DNA from: Gloeocapsopsis sp. IPPAS B-1203
GTDB lineage: Bacteria; Cyanobacteriota; Cyanobacteriia; Cyanobacteriales; Chroococcidiopsidaceae
Direction: 5' to 3'
DNA: 64,000 nucleotides
Assembly: GCF_002749975.1 (NCBI RefSeq)
Contig: NZ_PEIG01000004.1
Coordinates: 339,212 to 403,211 of the forward strand
The number at the start of each line of letters is the position of its first letter. Position 1 is the stretch's first letter. This document shows positions 34,760-42,838 of this stretch, piece by piece. The notes under the pieces are model-generated. The model did not search any database. It was not told the DNA's origin and saw only the letters and a list, made by a program, of their open reading frames with translations. The translations under genes were made by a program, and so were the position numbers.

Positions 34760-36439
34760 CTACGAGTCCTTATTCAAGCTAGTTAAGAGATCTTTTACCG
34801 CTGCAGCGATCGCACCTTCAGTAGCAATATCAGCCGCAACTTTAGCAATATGTTCGTCTAAAGGTTGTTCGCGATCGTCCCAGATGTAAGGGCGAGTTGC
34901 TGATGGTGGCTGTCCCACAACCTCACGCACAGCTTGATACAGACGTCGCGTGACTGGAGATAAACACTCGCTAGCATCATAATGACCTACACAAGCATAC
35001 GTTCTTAAATCAACTGCTTGCACGCCAAACATGAGAGCGATCGCCATATACTGCTGAAAGATCTCAACAGCGTTGCGCGTTAAATTCGCAGCAGCGAATC
35101 CTTGGCTGTTGATATTTTGGTTGTATTGTTCGGCATGGGTAGGATAGCGATCGGCAATTGAATTTCCGTAGAAGCTCAACAACGGCATAATCGAGTTACC
35201 AGTAATCTGCAATCCTTTGAGTCCCATATTGACAATGCGTTCTTTGTTACCAACCAAAGAAGCCGGTAAGCCGTTATTAAATTCTGGGGCGACGAGATAA
35301 GCAATTTGTACATCAAGGTGTTTTGCCATCATCCCGATGTAGTAGCGCAGGTGATCCATTCCCATCCCGACGTACTGTCCCAAGAAATTACCGCCGTGAT
35401 AGCTTGCTTGATTTTCGGCGTCGATCAGCGGATTATCGGTCGCCGAGTTCATTTCGACCTCAATTTGTTGGGCAACTTGCGATACACCATCAACAATTGG
35501 TCCCATATATTGTGCCAAGCAGCGTAGCGAGTAACGATCTTGAATCGGAGCTTGACCGCGATACTCGTGCGTACCATCTAATTCGTCACGAATCAAGCGC
35601 GAACCTGCTAAGAGATCGAGCATGGTGTATGCTGCCCATTTTTGCCCTGGATGCGGCTTCAGTTCGTGAATAAAGGGATGGAATGATTGATTTGTGCCGT
35701 TTAAACCTTGTAAAATCAGCGCGTGTGCGCCCATTGTCAACGCCATCAACAGCCGCGTATCGTACACGCAGTTAGCCGCAATTCCTGTCATGACAGAGGT
35801 GCCATTCATCATGGCTAATCCCTCTTTTGCTTGGAGTTGCAACTGTGGTAATCCCAAACGATTTAGGGCAGAAATTGCATCAATTTCTTCACCATCAAAG
35901 TCAACAGTGTAGCGTTCGTCTAAACCAATCAAAGCACCTGTAATATAAGACAATGGGGTTAGATCGCCACTTGCACCAATCGAGCCATATTCAGGAACGT
36001 GGGGTGTCACTCTAGCATTGAGAAACTTTTCCATCCGCTGCACGATCTCGCGGCGAATTCCTGAAGCACCATGTAAATGTGAATTAACACGCAACAGCAT
36101 TGCGGCACGGACATCAGTCAGTGGTAACTTGCGTCCAGCACCGACTTTGTGATACCAAACAAGATTATGCTGTAATAAATCGGCATACTCGCGTGAAATG
36201 ACAACATTCGCCATTCCACCAAAACCACTTGTGACACCATAGATTGGTCTACCTGTTGCCACTGCATCGGCAATATAGTCACAAGATGCTTGCACGCGCT
36301 GCGTAACGTCATCTGCTGTGCTGATTTGTACCTCGGCACCATGACGTGCCACACTCACAACTTCATCGATAGTGATGTTGCGATTACCTATCGAGACAGT
36401 TTTTGTAGAATGTGTCTGTTGTAAAGCTGCTGTATTCAT
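34760..36439 (-). CDS. aromatic amino-acid ammonia lyase (PAL/TAL type, MIO enzyme)
   Basis: A 559-residue enzyme close to Anabaena PAL over its whole length. It forms the MIO cofactor from Ala-Ser-Gly (156-158) in GSIGASGDLTPLSY; the catalytic Tyr67 is in PIYGVTSGFGG, and NQNINSQGF and TDNPLIDAENQASYHGGNF are conserved. It removes ammonia from an aromatic amino acid to give a cinnamate. The substrate-selecting pair is Tyr96-His97 (NLVWYHKVGAG) where Anabaena PAL has Phe-Leu, tyrosine lyases have His-Leu and histidases Ser-His, so the preferred amino acid is open. It lacks histidase context and sits between DAHP synthase and the CoA-ligase-like gene. Confidence 0.92.
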   Translation of the reverse strand: MNTAALQQTHSTKTVSIGNRNITIDEVVSVARHGAEVQISTADDVTQRVQASCDYIADAVATGRPIYGVTSGFGGMANVVISREYADLLQHNLVWYHKVGAGRKLPLTDVRAAMLLRVNSHLHGASGIRREIVQRMEKFLNARVTPHVPEYGSIGASGDLTPLSYITGALIGLDERYTVDFDGEEIDAISALNRLGLPQLQLQAKEGLAMMNGTSVMTGIAANCVYDTRLLMALTMGAHALILQGLNGTNQSFHPFIHELKPHPGQKWAAYTMLDLLAGSRLIRDELDGTHEYRGQAPIQDRYSLRCLAQYMGPIVDGVSQVAQQIEVEMNSATDNPLIDAENQASYHGGNFLGQYVGMGMDHLRYYIGMMAKHLDVQIAYLVAPEFNNGLPASLVGNKERIVNMGLKGLQITGNSIMPLLSFYGNSIADRYPTHAEQYNQNINSQGFAAANLTRNAVEIFQQYMAIALMFGVQAVDLRTYACVGHYDASECLSPVTRRLYQAVREVVGQPPSATRPYIWDDREQPLDEHIAKVAADIATEGAIAAAVKDLLTSLNKDS

Positions 36440-36454
36440 TTAGAAATTCCTTGC

Positions 36455-36546
36455 AAATAAGAGGGGTCAGGGGTCGGAGGTCAGGGGTCGGAGGTCGGGG
36501 GTCGGAGATCAGGGGATGCTACGCAGACCTACGGTTCGGAGGTCGG
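36455..36546. repeat. GGTCGGA heptamer array with GCTACGCAGACC insert
   Basis: Ten or so GGTCAGG/GGTCGGA units are interrupted by GATGCTACGCAGACCTACGG. The same composite occurs at 59751-59805 and, inverted, at 61043-61097. It fills most of the 120-base gap between the DAHP synthase and ammonia-lyase genes. Confidence 0.82.
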
Positions 36547-36559
36547 GGAATAAATTTGC

Positions 36560-37642
36560 TTAAATGCTTACCAGTGCAGGCATAACTGGCAAATGTGCAT
36601 CTGGTGTTTGCTCCCAGCGACCAAAGGTTTTGCTGACAACGACAACATCGTGCATTAATTGGGCAAAACTTTCTGGTGTTAGTGACTGCGGACCATCTGA
36701 TAATGCTTTGGCTGGGTTGGGATGCACTTCTACCATGAGTGAATCAGTTCCGGCGGCGATCGCTGCTAAACACATTGGCGGGACATATTCAGCTTTGCCA
36801 GTACCGTGACTGGGGTCTACCATAATCGGGAGGTGCGTGAGCGATCGCAATACTGGTACGACAGCTAAATCTAGAGTGTTGCGTGCATACTGCCGATCAA
36901 ACCCGCGAATTCCCCGTTCGCAGAGAATCACATTTGGATTACCTGCTGCCAAAATATACTCTGCTGCCATTAACCATTCTTCTACTGTTGCCGAAATACC
37001 CCGCTTTAATAAAATTGGCTTACCTGTAGCACCAACTTTCTTCAGTAACGAGAAGTTCTGCATATTCCGCGCGCCGACTTGCAACACATCTGCAACTGCG
37101 GCAACTTTCTCAATATCAGCAGTATCCATAACTTCAGTGATGATGCCCAACCCCGAAGCTTGACGCGCTTTATCAAGCAATTCTAGAGCGCTTTCACCGT
37201 GTCCCTGAAAGGCATAAGGTGATGTACGGGGCTTATAAGCACCTCCACGCAGGAATTTTGCGCCTGCAGCTTTGACTTTTTGCGCGGTTTCCACAATCAT
37301 TTGTTCATTTTCTACCGAACAAGGTCCTGCAACTACTACAACGGGATGTTCTTGTCCAAAAACAACATCGCCATTTGGTGTAGGGACAACAACTGTACTA
37401 GGTCCATGCCGAAATTCTTGACTTACTCGTTTATAAGGTTTATCAACTCGGACAACTTGCTCAATGAAAGGACTAATTTGTTGAATGTGTTCTACATTAA
37501 GAGCCGCTGTATCTCCGAGTACACCAATAACAACTTTGTGTTGACCAATACTTTTTTCTGTAATGACATTCTGACTATCAATTTCTTGGCAAATTCGCTC
37601 TATTTCTTCTTTTGGAGTACCTGCTCTTAAAACTACAATCAT
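36560..37642 (-). CDS. aroF: 3-deoxy-7-phosphoheptulonate (DAHP) synthase
   Basis: The first enzyme of the shikimate pathway, joining phosphoenolpyruvate and erythrose-4-phosphate. The 360-residue protein is of the Thermotoga/Bacillus-like type: an N-terminal ferredoxin-like regulatory domain (about 1-70; MIVVLRAGTPKEEIERIC) followed by the barrel with VVVAGPCSVENEQM, FLRGGAYKPRTSPYAFQG, VGARNMQNFSLL, ILLKRGISAT and MVDPSHGTGK. The N-terminal domain is usually where Phe or Tyr feed back. It is encoded directly upstream of the ammonia lyase on the same strand, so it may be a dedicated supplier of aromatic amino acids for this module. Confidence 0.95.
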   Translation of the reverse strand: MIVVLRAGTPKEEIERICQEIDSQNVITEKSIGQHKVVIGVLGDTAALNVEHIQQISPFIEQVVRVDKPYKRVSQEFRHGPSTVVVPTPNGDVVFGQEHPVVVVAGPCSVENEQMIVETAQKVKAAGAKFLRGGAYKPRTSPYAFQGHGESALELLDKARQASGLGIITEVMDTADIEKVAAVADVLQVGARNMQNFSLLKKVGATGKPILLKRGISATVEEWLMAAEYILAAGNPNVILCERGIRGFDRQYARNTLDLAVVPVLRSLTHLPIMVDPSHGTGKAEYVPPMCLAAIAAGTDSLMVEVHPNPAKALSDGPQSLTPESFAQLMHDVVVVSKTFGRWEQTPDAHLPVMPALVSI

Positions 37643-37731
37643 TGATTGAATTGCTCCGCGAAAGGGTTCTCTTGATTTTTAAAATTGCCAACAAAAAATG
37701 GACTGTACTGCTTTTAGACAGTAAGTCCACG

Positions 37732-37870
37732 GTAGATGCTCTGCGACTGAAGTCGCGGCTACATAAACGAAGTGTGCCTGCGCATACTATGAAGTTAGAA
37801 TTTTATTACTGAAGTCCACGGAGGTGGATTTGTTTAGCTGCGAATTTATTCGCACTTGTATTCAAGCTAC
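37732..37870. mobile_element. MITE-like multi-hairpin element (copy B)
   Basis: Order on the plus strand: GTAGATGCTCT, GCGACTGAAGTCGCGGCTA, AAGTGTGCCTGCGCATACT, AAGTCCACGGAGGTGGATTT, GTTTAGCTGCGAATTTATTC and GTATTCAAGC. It occupies most of the gap between the DAHP synthase start and the end of the upstream glycosyltransferase gene. A partial AAGTCCAC piece also precedes it. Confidence 0.85.
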
Positions 37871-37875
37871 AACGT

Positions 37876-38934
37876 TCAATTACGCGATGCTACTGCCATC
37901 TGTTTTTGTTGCACCTTTAATCCAGGTTCTTGCTTCAGTGGCAGATATTTTTGAGCATAGCGAGTCGTAATATATTTATTGAGCTTCTTATCTATGGATA
38001 TTAAAATATCTATTATCATCCGACGAATACGCCCGCGCTGCCCAAAGCTCAGCTCTACGCTCAAGGGTTGGATAATTGACATATATCGCCGCCACCCTAA
38101 CTTGTTGTATTTGTTCTTAAAGTAGTCATCCTCAGTTAAATTCCATTTATCGCGCAAGCGGTGTAAGCTAGTCAATTCCCAAGCATCACTCCAGCGCAGC
38201 ATATAGAAAGTCATATCCGCCCATGTCAGTGAAGCACTGGGTACATAGGTAACAATAGAATCTGGCTCTAAGTAAACACTACCACCTACTTCGTTAACTA
38301 AAATACAAAAATCTACGTGTTCTTTTGTGTTGAGTAGCTGGTCGTCAAGCATACCGACTTGAGTAAAGATATCGGTACGCACCATCATGCAATGAAATTC
38401 AGCTAGTCCTGTTTCACTGCGTTGTAGTTTCGGGCGGACATCTGCAACTTTGCGCCCTTGCAAATAAATTTTCTCAATCATTCGCCGTCGGACATTTCCG
38501 TCTTTCGTTTCCACACGTACGCCAGATTCTCCCCCTGCGCAATGGACTATTTCGTGTAAGGGTAGATGTTGGCAGATTAGGGGACTCACGATAGTAGCGT
38601 TAGTTGTCTCTGCACACTCAATGAGCTTTTGCAGCCAGCCTGGTGTAACTACTACATCATTGTCAATGAAGACAACATATTTGGTATCTACTTGAGCAAG
38701 TCCTATATTGCGTGCATGATTTGGCGAAAGATAGTGTTCAGTTCTAATCAGTTGAAAATTTTTCTCTCGCGCTTTTGCTGCTAAATAGTTCTTTATTTGT
38801 GATGGCGAACCACCATCAACGTAGACTAACTTAAAAGGAGTTTGTGTATGCTCGTAAATACTTTCAAGTGACTCGCGACTATAGCTAAAACGCTCTCGTG
38901 GTGCAACAACAATTGTAACTTGTGGTTCTACCAT
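37876..38934 (-). CDS. family 2 glycosyltransferase (chain-extending type)
   Basis: A 352-residue GT-A enzyme. The N-terminal domain has VTIVVAPRERFSYSRESLES, FKLVYVDGGSPSQIKNYL, NHARNIGLAQVDTKYVVFID and the metal-binding DNDVVV. Later EHVDFCILVNEVGGSVYLEP corresponds to the acceptor-side ED region. The basic C-terminus lacks membrane segments. It is the gene immediately upstream of the aromatic-acid module, separated by a MITE-like element. The donor is unknown. Confidence 0.85.
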   Translation of the reverse strand: MVEPQVTIVVAPRERFSYSRESLESIYEHTQTPFKLVYVDGGSPSQIKNYLAAKAREKNFQLIRTEHYLSPNHARNIGLAQVDTKYVVFIDNDVVVTPGWLQKLIECAETTNATIVSPLICQHLPLHEIVHCAGGESGVRVETKDGNVRRRMIEKIYLQGRKVADVRPKLQRSETGLAEFHCMMVRTDIFTQVGMLDDQLLNTKEHVDFCILVNEVGGSVYLEPDSIVTYVPSASLTWADMTFYMLRWSDAWELTSLHRLRDKWNLTEDDYFKNKYNKLGWRRYMSIIQPLSVELSFGQRGRIRRMIIDILISIDKKLNKYITTRYAQKYLPLKQEPGLKVQQKQMAVASRN

Positions 38935-39055
38935 AGATGAAAACTCTTATTTAAAATTGATTGAAATAGAATGCGAGTACGAATAAATTCGAGGTCTAGT
39001 GCTTCGCTATTAGCGTGGGTAGGTAAGATATCTAATCTTCCCTGTGATAACTTAT

Positions 39056-40336
39056 TTAAGCGATCGCCTCTTTAAAATTTGGATTCATTGCACTATTTGG
39101 ATCTTTATTAATTAGGACTTGCTCATAAATTTGGACGAGTTGATCGTTGAGCTTATTTGTGTCGTAGTGCTGTTCTACATATGCTCGACCAGCTTGACCC
39201 ATCTGTTGCCAAATTTCTGGATGGTCGCAAAGATAAGCTATCTTTTCAGCTAAGGTATCTACGTCCCGTTCTGGTACTAAGAAACCAGAAACGCCATCTT
39301 CGATCAATTCAGGAATGCCACCGTGTCTAGTACCTATAACAGGTAGACCCATCGCCATTGCTTCTTTTAAAGTGTTAACTGGAGCATCCTGATTACCATC
39401 TTTTGCTGTCACGCTAGTAGCAATAAAAATATGTGACTTGTCGAGAATTTCAATAATCTCTTGCTGATTTTTCCAGCCTAGTAACTTAACTATATGACCA
39501 ACTTTCAGTTCTTGAATGAGGTTCTGTAAATCTGTTTTTAAAACTCCATCACCAATAATGTTGTACTCAATATTAGGGTGACTTTCTGCTAGCTTAGCCA
39601 CAGCACGAATACTGTAAGCCATTCCTTTTTTTTCTACAAGACGACCAGTTGTAGCAAGGCGGATTTTACCATCATCAGGGAAACGTGGTTTAAAGAAAAA
39701 TCGTTCGCAGTTGATTCCTGAACCAAGCACAACAATTTTCTGAGGATTACAACCAAATTTAATAACTCGTTGCCTAAAATACTCGCAGTTTGATAGAAAG
39801 AAATCTCCTTTTTTGAAGAGTTCGTTATAAACTTGCTCTCCGTATTCTTGGACATACCAACTAATATCAAAGCCCCGAAATGATGTCAATAACTTACCTT
39901 TAATAGCACCAATGTCACGCAGTAACATACCTTTAAGGGCATACATACCAAACTGACAGTGGATAATATCGTAGGATGGTTTGCCTAAAAACGGTACCAT
40001 TAAGTGAAACCATTCTATGGGCTTTAGGTGCTTTTTGTATTTAAAAAGACTGAGCGATCGCATCAGTCCTATAGGATGCCTGCACCCACTAGCTAATAGC
40101 AGTGTCCAAGCTTGAAGTAACCTTAAAGTAGGATTTTTAGCTCTTTCAGGAGCATAGTAGGTTCGCTTCAGAAGCTGGTAACTTTCCACATCGGGGTGAA
40201 CTTTGAAAGTATCTTCTGGTCTGTTGAGTGAATAAATATCAACTTCGTGTCCCCGATCAATCAATCCTGTAATTTGATTCAGAATAAAAGTTTCTGACAG
40301 TGCAGGAAATGATCCAACAATGAATAGTATACGCAT
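39056..40336 (-). CDS. family 4 glycosyltransferase (GT-B)
   Basis: A 426-residue retaining glycosyltransferase: MRILFIVGSFPALSETFILN at the N-terminus, then the nucleotide-sugar side with RLATTGRLVEKKGMAYSIRA, EYNIIGDGVLKTDLQNLI, LLGWKNQQEI and the EX7E motif in DAPVNTLKEAMAMGLPVIGT. The start and the SETFI motif match polysaccharide-cluster GT4 enzymes. It is separated by about 120 bases from each neighbour. Confidence 0.9.
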   Translation of the reverse strand: MRILFIVGSFPALSETFILNQITGLIDRGHEVDIYSLNRPEDTFKVHPDVESYQLLKRTYYAPERAKNPTLRLLQAWTLLLASGCRHPIGLMRSLSLFKYKKHLKPIEWFHLMVPFLGKPSYDIIHCQFGMYALKGMLLRDIGAIKGKLLTSFRGFDISWYVQEYGEQVYNELFKKGDFFLSNCEYFRQRVIKFGCNPQKIVVLGSGINCERFFFKPRFPDDGKIRLATTGRLVEKKGMAYSIRAVAKLAESHPNIEYNIIGDGVLKTDLQNLIQELKVGHIVKLLGWKNQQEIIEILDKSHIFIATSVTAKDGNQDAPVNTLKEAMAMGLPVIGTRHGGIPELIEDGVSGFLVPERDVDTLAEKIAYLCDHPEIWQQMGQAGRAYVEQHYDTNKLNDQLVQIYEQVLINKDPNSAMNPNFKEAIA

Positions 40337-40458
40337 GGTAATTTTTGAGTTTTTTTTAAACTTCTCTGAATTTAATTAAACTAAAAAGGAAACAATCGAA
40401 GTTTTTTTTAAAAAGTTTTTCAATATTTGTTCTTAAAAAGATGTAAGTTGTAAATTTA

Positions 40459-41319
40459 CTAAGTTAGGTGCTTTTTAAAGAAGCTTTCTATTTTCTTAGA
40501 AAGATTACGTGAAGTGAATTTCTTTTTATCTCCGTGTCTTCCACCTTTGACAATTTCAAACGTTGCCTCTACTTCTACTTTTTGCAGAGCATTAAATAGT
40601 AATTGGCTTTGATTAAGTGGTACTAATAAATCCTTATCTCCATGCACGATTAAAAAGGGAGGAGCTTCTTTACTTACGTAAGTAATCGGATTAGCTTTTG
40701 CTGCTTTGTCCTGATTTTCCTCGATTAACCCACCAATAAGCGCTGCTTCTGGTGAATTTGCCGGAGTAAAATCGATGTTGCGGGAAAAGTCATTGATTCT
40801 CAAAAAATCTGTTGGACCAAACCAATCACAAACAGCTTGGACGCGGCTAGAATAATTCTGCCAACCGCCGCTTCCTTCAAACTCTTGGATGTGATGCGTA
40901 GTACCTAAAAGTGCCGCCAGATGTCCACCAGCAGAGACGCCCCAAACACCAATGTGGTGCGGATCAATATGAAACTTTTGAGCATGAGCGCGGAGAAAGC
41001 GAATAGCGCACTTACAATCTTGAATTTGAGCAGGAAAGATCGCTTCGTGGCTCAAACGATATTCAATACTGGCACAAAAAAAGCCCTGACGGGCAAATGA
41101 AACTAAATGCTTGAGTCCTTCTTTTTTGTCACCTGAGCGCCAAGCACCGCCATGAATCCAAACTAACACGGGCATTAATTTTGTTGATATTTTGGGGTGC
41201 AAAATATCCATTCTTAAGGCACGTTCTTGATTTTGAGTAAATTCAATATCCTGCAGATGAACGATACTGGTGGGAATTTTTAGCTGTGGTTTAGCGTGCC
41301 AGAAATTCAAGAACATCAA
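40459..41319 (-). CDS. alpha/beta-hydrolase esterase of the HSL/BD-FAE-like group
   Basis: A 286-residue intracellular esterase-like protein: oxyanion-hole motif VLVWIHGGAWRSGDKKEG, nucleophilic elbow GVSAGGHLAALLG, Asp in LIVHGDKDLLVPLNQ and His in VKGGRHGDKK. This arrangement fits carboxylesterases such as the bacterial feruloyl/acetyl-xylan esterases and kynurenine formamidase-like proteins. There is no signal peptide, so it would act inside the cell. With acyltransferases and a cinnamate-type module nearby, deacylation of sugar intermediates is possible; this is inference. Confidence 0.85.
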   Translation of the reverse strand: MMFLNFWHAKPQLKIPTSIVHLQDIEFTQNQERALRMDILHPKISTKLMPVLVWIHGGAWRSGDKKEGLKHLVSFARQGFFCASIEYRLSHEAIFPAQIQDCKCAIRFLRAHAQKFHIDPHHIGVWGVSAGGHLAALLGTTHHIQEFEGSGGWQNYSSRVQAVCDWFGPTDFLRINDFSRNIDFTPANSPEAALIGGLIEENQDKAAKANPITYVSKEAPPFLIVHGDKDLLVPLNQSQLLFNALQKVEVEATFEIVKGGRHGDKKKFTSRNLSKKIESFFKKHLT

Positions 41320-41346
41320 AATTGTGGTTAATTTACTACAGCTTGC

Positions 41347-42570
41347 TTAAATACCTAAGCTATCGGGATACCAAGGATGAAAACTGGCTGCTACGGAGCT
41401 TGGGGAACGAAATCGCTTGACTCCTGTTGCGATCGCCTCTTGCATAACTTCTTCTACTTCTTCAATCATTCTTTCTTTAGAAAAACGCTGTTCAACATAA
41501 CTACGACACCTTTGCCCTAGAGTTGGATCGTGCTTTTGCCAGTTTTGAAGTGCTAGTAACTGCTGGGCTAAACCTGCAATGTCACCTGGCTCAACTTGAA
41601 AACTTTGAAACTCACCGCTGAGTACTTCAGGGATACCACCGTAGCGCAAGCCAATTGCAGGAGTACCGCAAGCCATTGATTCTGCTATAACTCGCCCAAA
41701 GGTTTCTGGCAACATACTCGGTAGTACAGACACATCCGCAGCGCGAAACATTTCTGGTACGTCACTACGCTTTCCTAACCAATGAACGCGATCGCTAATT
41801 CCTGATATTTGGCATAAATCTATGAGTTCCTGCTGATACACATCTCCTGCAACAAGGTTAAACTCAGGAGAATAGGACGCCCCTGTAATGATTAATCGTA
41901 CTTGATCGGGTTGTAAACCTAAACGAGCAAAAGCCGCAATCAACATTTCGATATTCTTTGGTCGCGTAATTCGCCCTGCATAAAGCACGACAAATGCGTC
42001 AGGAGGGATACCTAATGCTCGACGAGTGATATCGCGATCGCCGCGTATTGCAAAACGCTCTAAATCGATACCGTTGTATACAACTTTGATGAGATTGGGA
42101 CTAAACCCTGCTTTTAAATATGAGCTACGTGCTGCTTGGGATACAGCAATCAAGCTGGTACAAGAATTTAATCCCATCTGAATTTGAGCAGGAAAATGAC
42201 GTTTTTGCGGTGGGTAGGAACGCAGGTGACAAACTAAAGGTATGCCTTTGACTCGCGCTAAAATTCCACCAAAAAATGTTTGGTAGTAATAGTTAGCGTA
42301 GATGAGATCAAATTGATGATGAATTGCTTTTAGCAGTGAAGTAATAAAACTGATGCTTGATGATGGTTTACAGCCTTGGATTCGATAAGTAGAGGCTTTG
42401 ACTACTGATTTACAAAACTGTTGATAGTGTGGTAGCAGATCTCCTTCTTTACAATAAAGACAGTGTAACTCGTGCCCCCTTTCAGCTAATCCTCGACAGA
42501 CGTCAAGAAGGCTCCATTCCGCCCCACCACCATCCGAAGAGGCTATATTGAGGAGAATTAAAATTTTCAT
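41347..42570 (-). CDS. family 4 glycosyltransferase (GT-B)
   Basis: A 407-residue enzyme from ATG 42570 (MKILILLNIASSDGGGAEWS); an earlier in-frame ATG at 42612 would add 14 residues without similarity. The C-terminal domain has FVVLYAGRITRPKNIEMLIA, IITGASYSPEF, HWLGKRSDVPEMFRAADVSV and EX7E in PETFGRVIAESMACGTPAIG. It resembles GDP-mannose or UDP-sugar transferases of exopolysaccharide clusters. The esterase gene follows after 27 bases, which suggests co-transcription. Confidence 0.9.
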   Translation of the reverse strand: MKILILLNIASSDGGGAEWSLLDVCRGLAERGHELHCLYCKEGDLLPHYQQFCKSVVKASTYRIQGCKPSSSISFITSLLKAIHHQFDLIYANYYYQTFFGGILARVKGIPLVCHLRSYPPQKRHFPAQIQMGLNSCTSLIAVSQAARSSYLKAGFSPNLIKVVYNGIDLERFAIRGDRDITRRALGIPPDAFVVLYAGRITRPKNIEMLIAAFARLGLQPDQVRLIITGASYSPEFNLVAGDVYQQELIDLCQISGISDRVHWLGKRSDVPEMFRAADVSVLPSMLPETFGRVIAESMACGTPAIGLRYGGIPEVLSGEFQSFQVEPGDIAGLAQQLLALQNWQKHDPTLGQRCRSYVEQRFSKERMIEEVEEVMQEAIATGVKRFRSPSSVAASFHPWYPDSLGI

Positions 42571-42838
42571 AAAAATTGATGATATGACAATTTCGCGTGC
42601 TCGATGATACAAACACGCGAAAGAACGAATTTATTTACTTTTAAGAACTCTTACTGAAAATTTTGGGGTGTAGGCACACTTATCCTGTCTTCCAGGACAG
42701 TTAAAGTTAACTCGTGGTACCTTCTCTAACTATCCATAGCGCTGTGAGTTTAGCGCTAGACTTCCTGCGATATAGGATAACAGACTATTAAAGATTAGGA
42801 AAGTGGTAGCCGATAATTACGCTACCTTATGAATAACA

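Noticed and set aside
34760..36439. Histidine ammonia lyase (hutH)
   Set aside because: No hut genes are near, and the sequence follows Anabaena PAL rather than histidases; only the His97 of the selectivity pair is histidase-like.
31843..37642. Photoactive-yellow-protein chromophore synthesis
   Set aside because: A tyrosine lyase plus a coumarate ligase would fit, but no PYP-like protein is encoded near and the carrier-thioesterase does not belong to that pathway.
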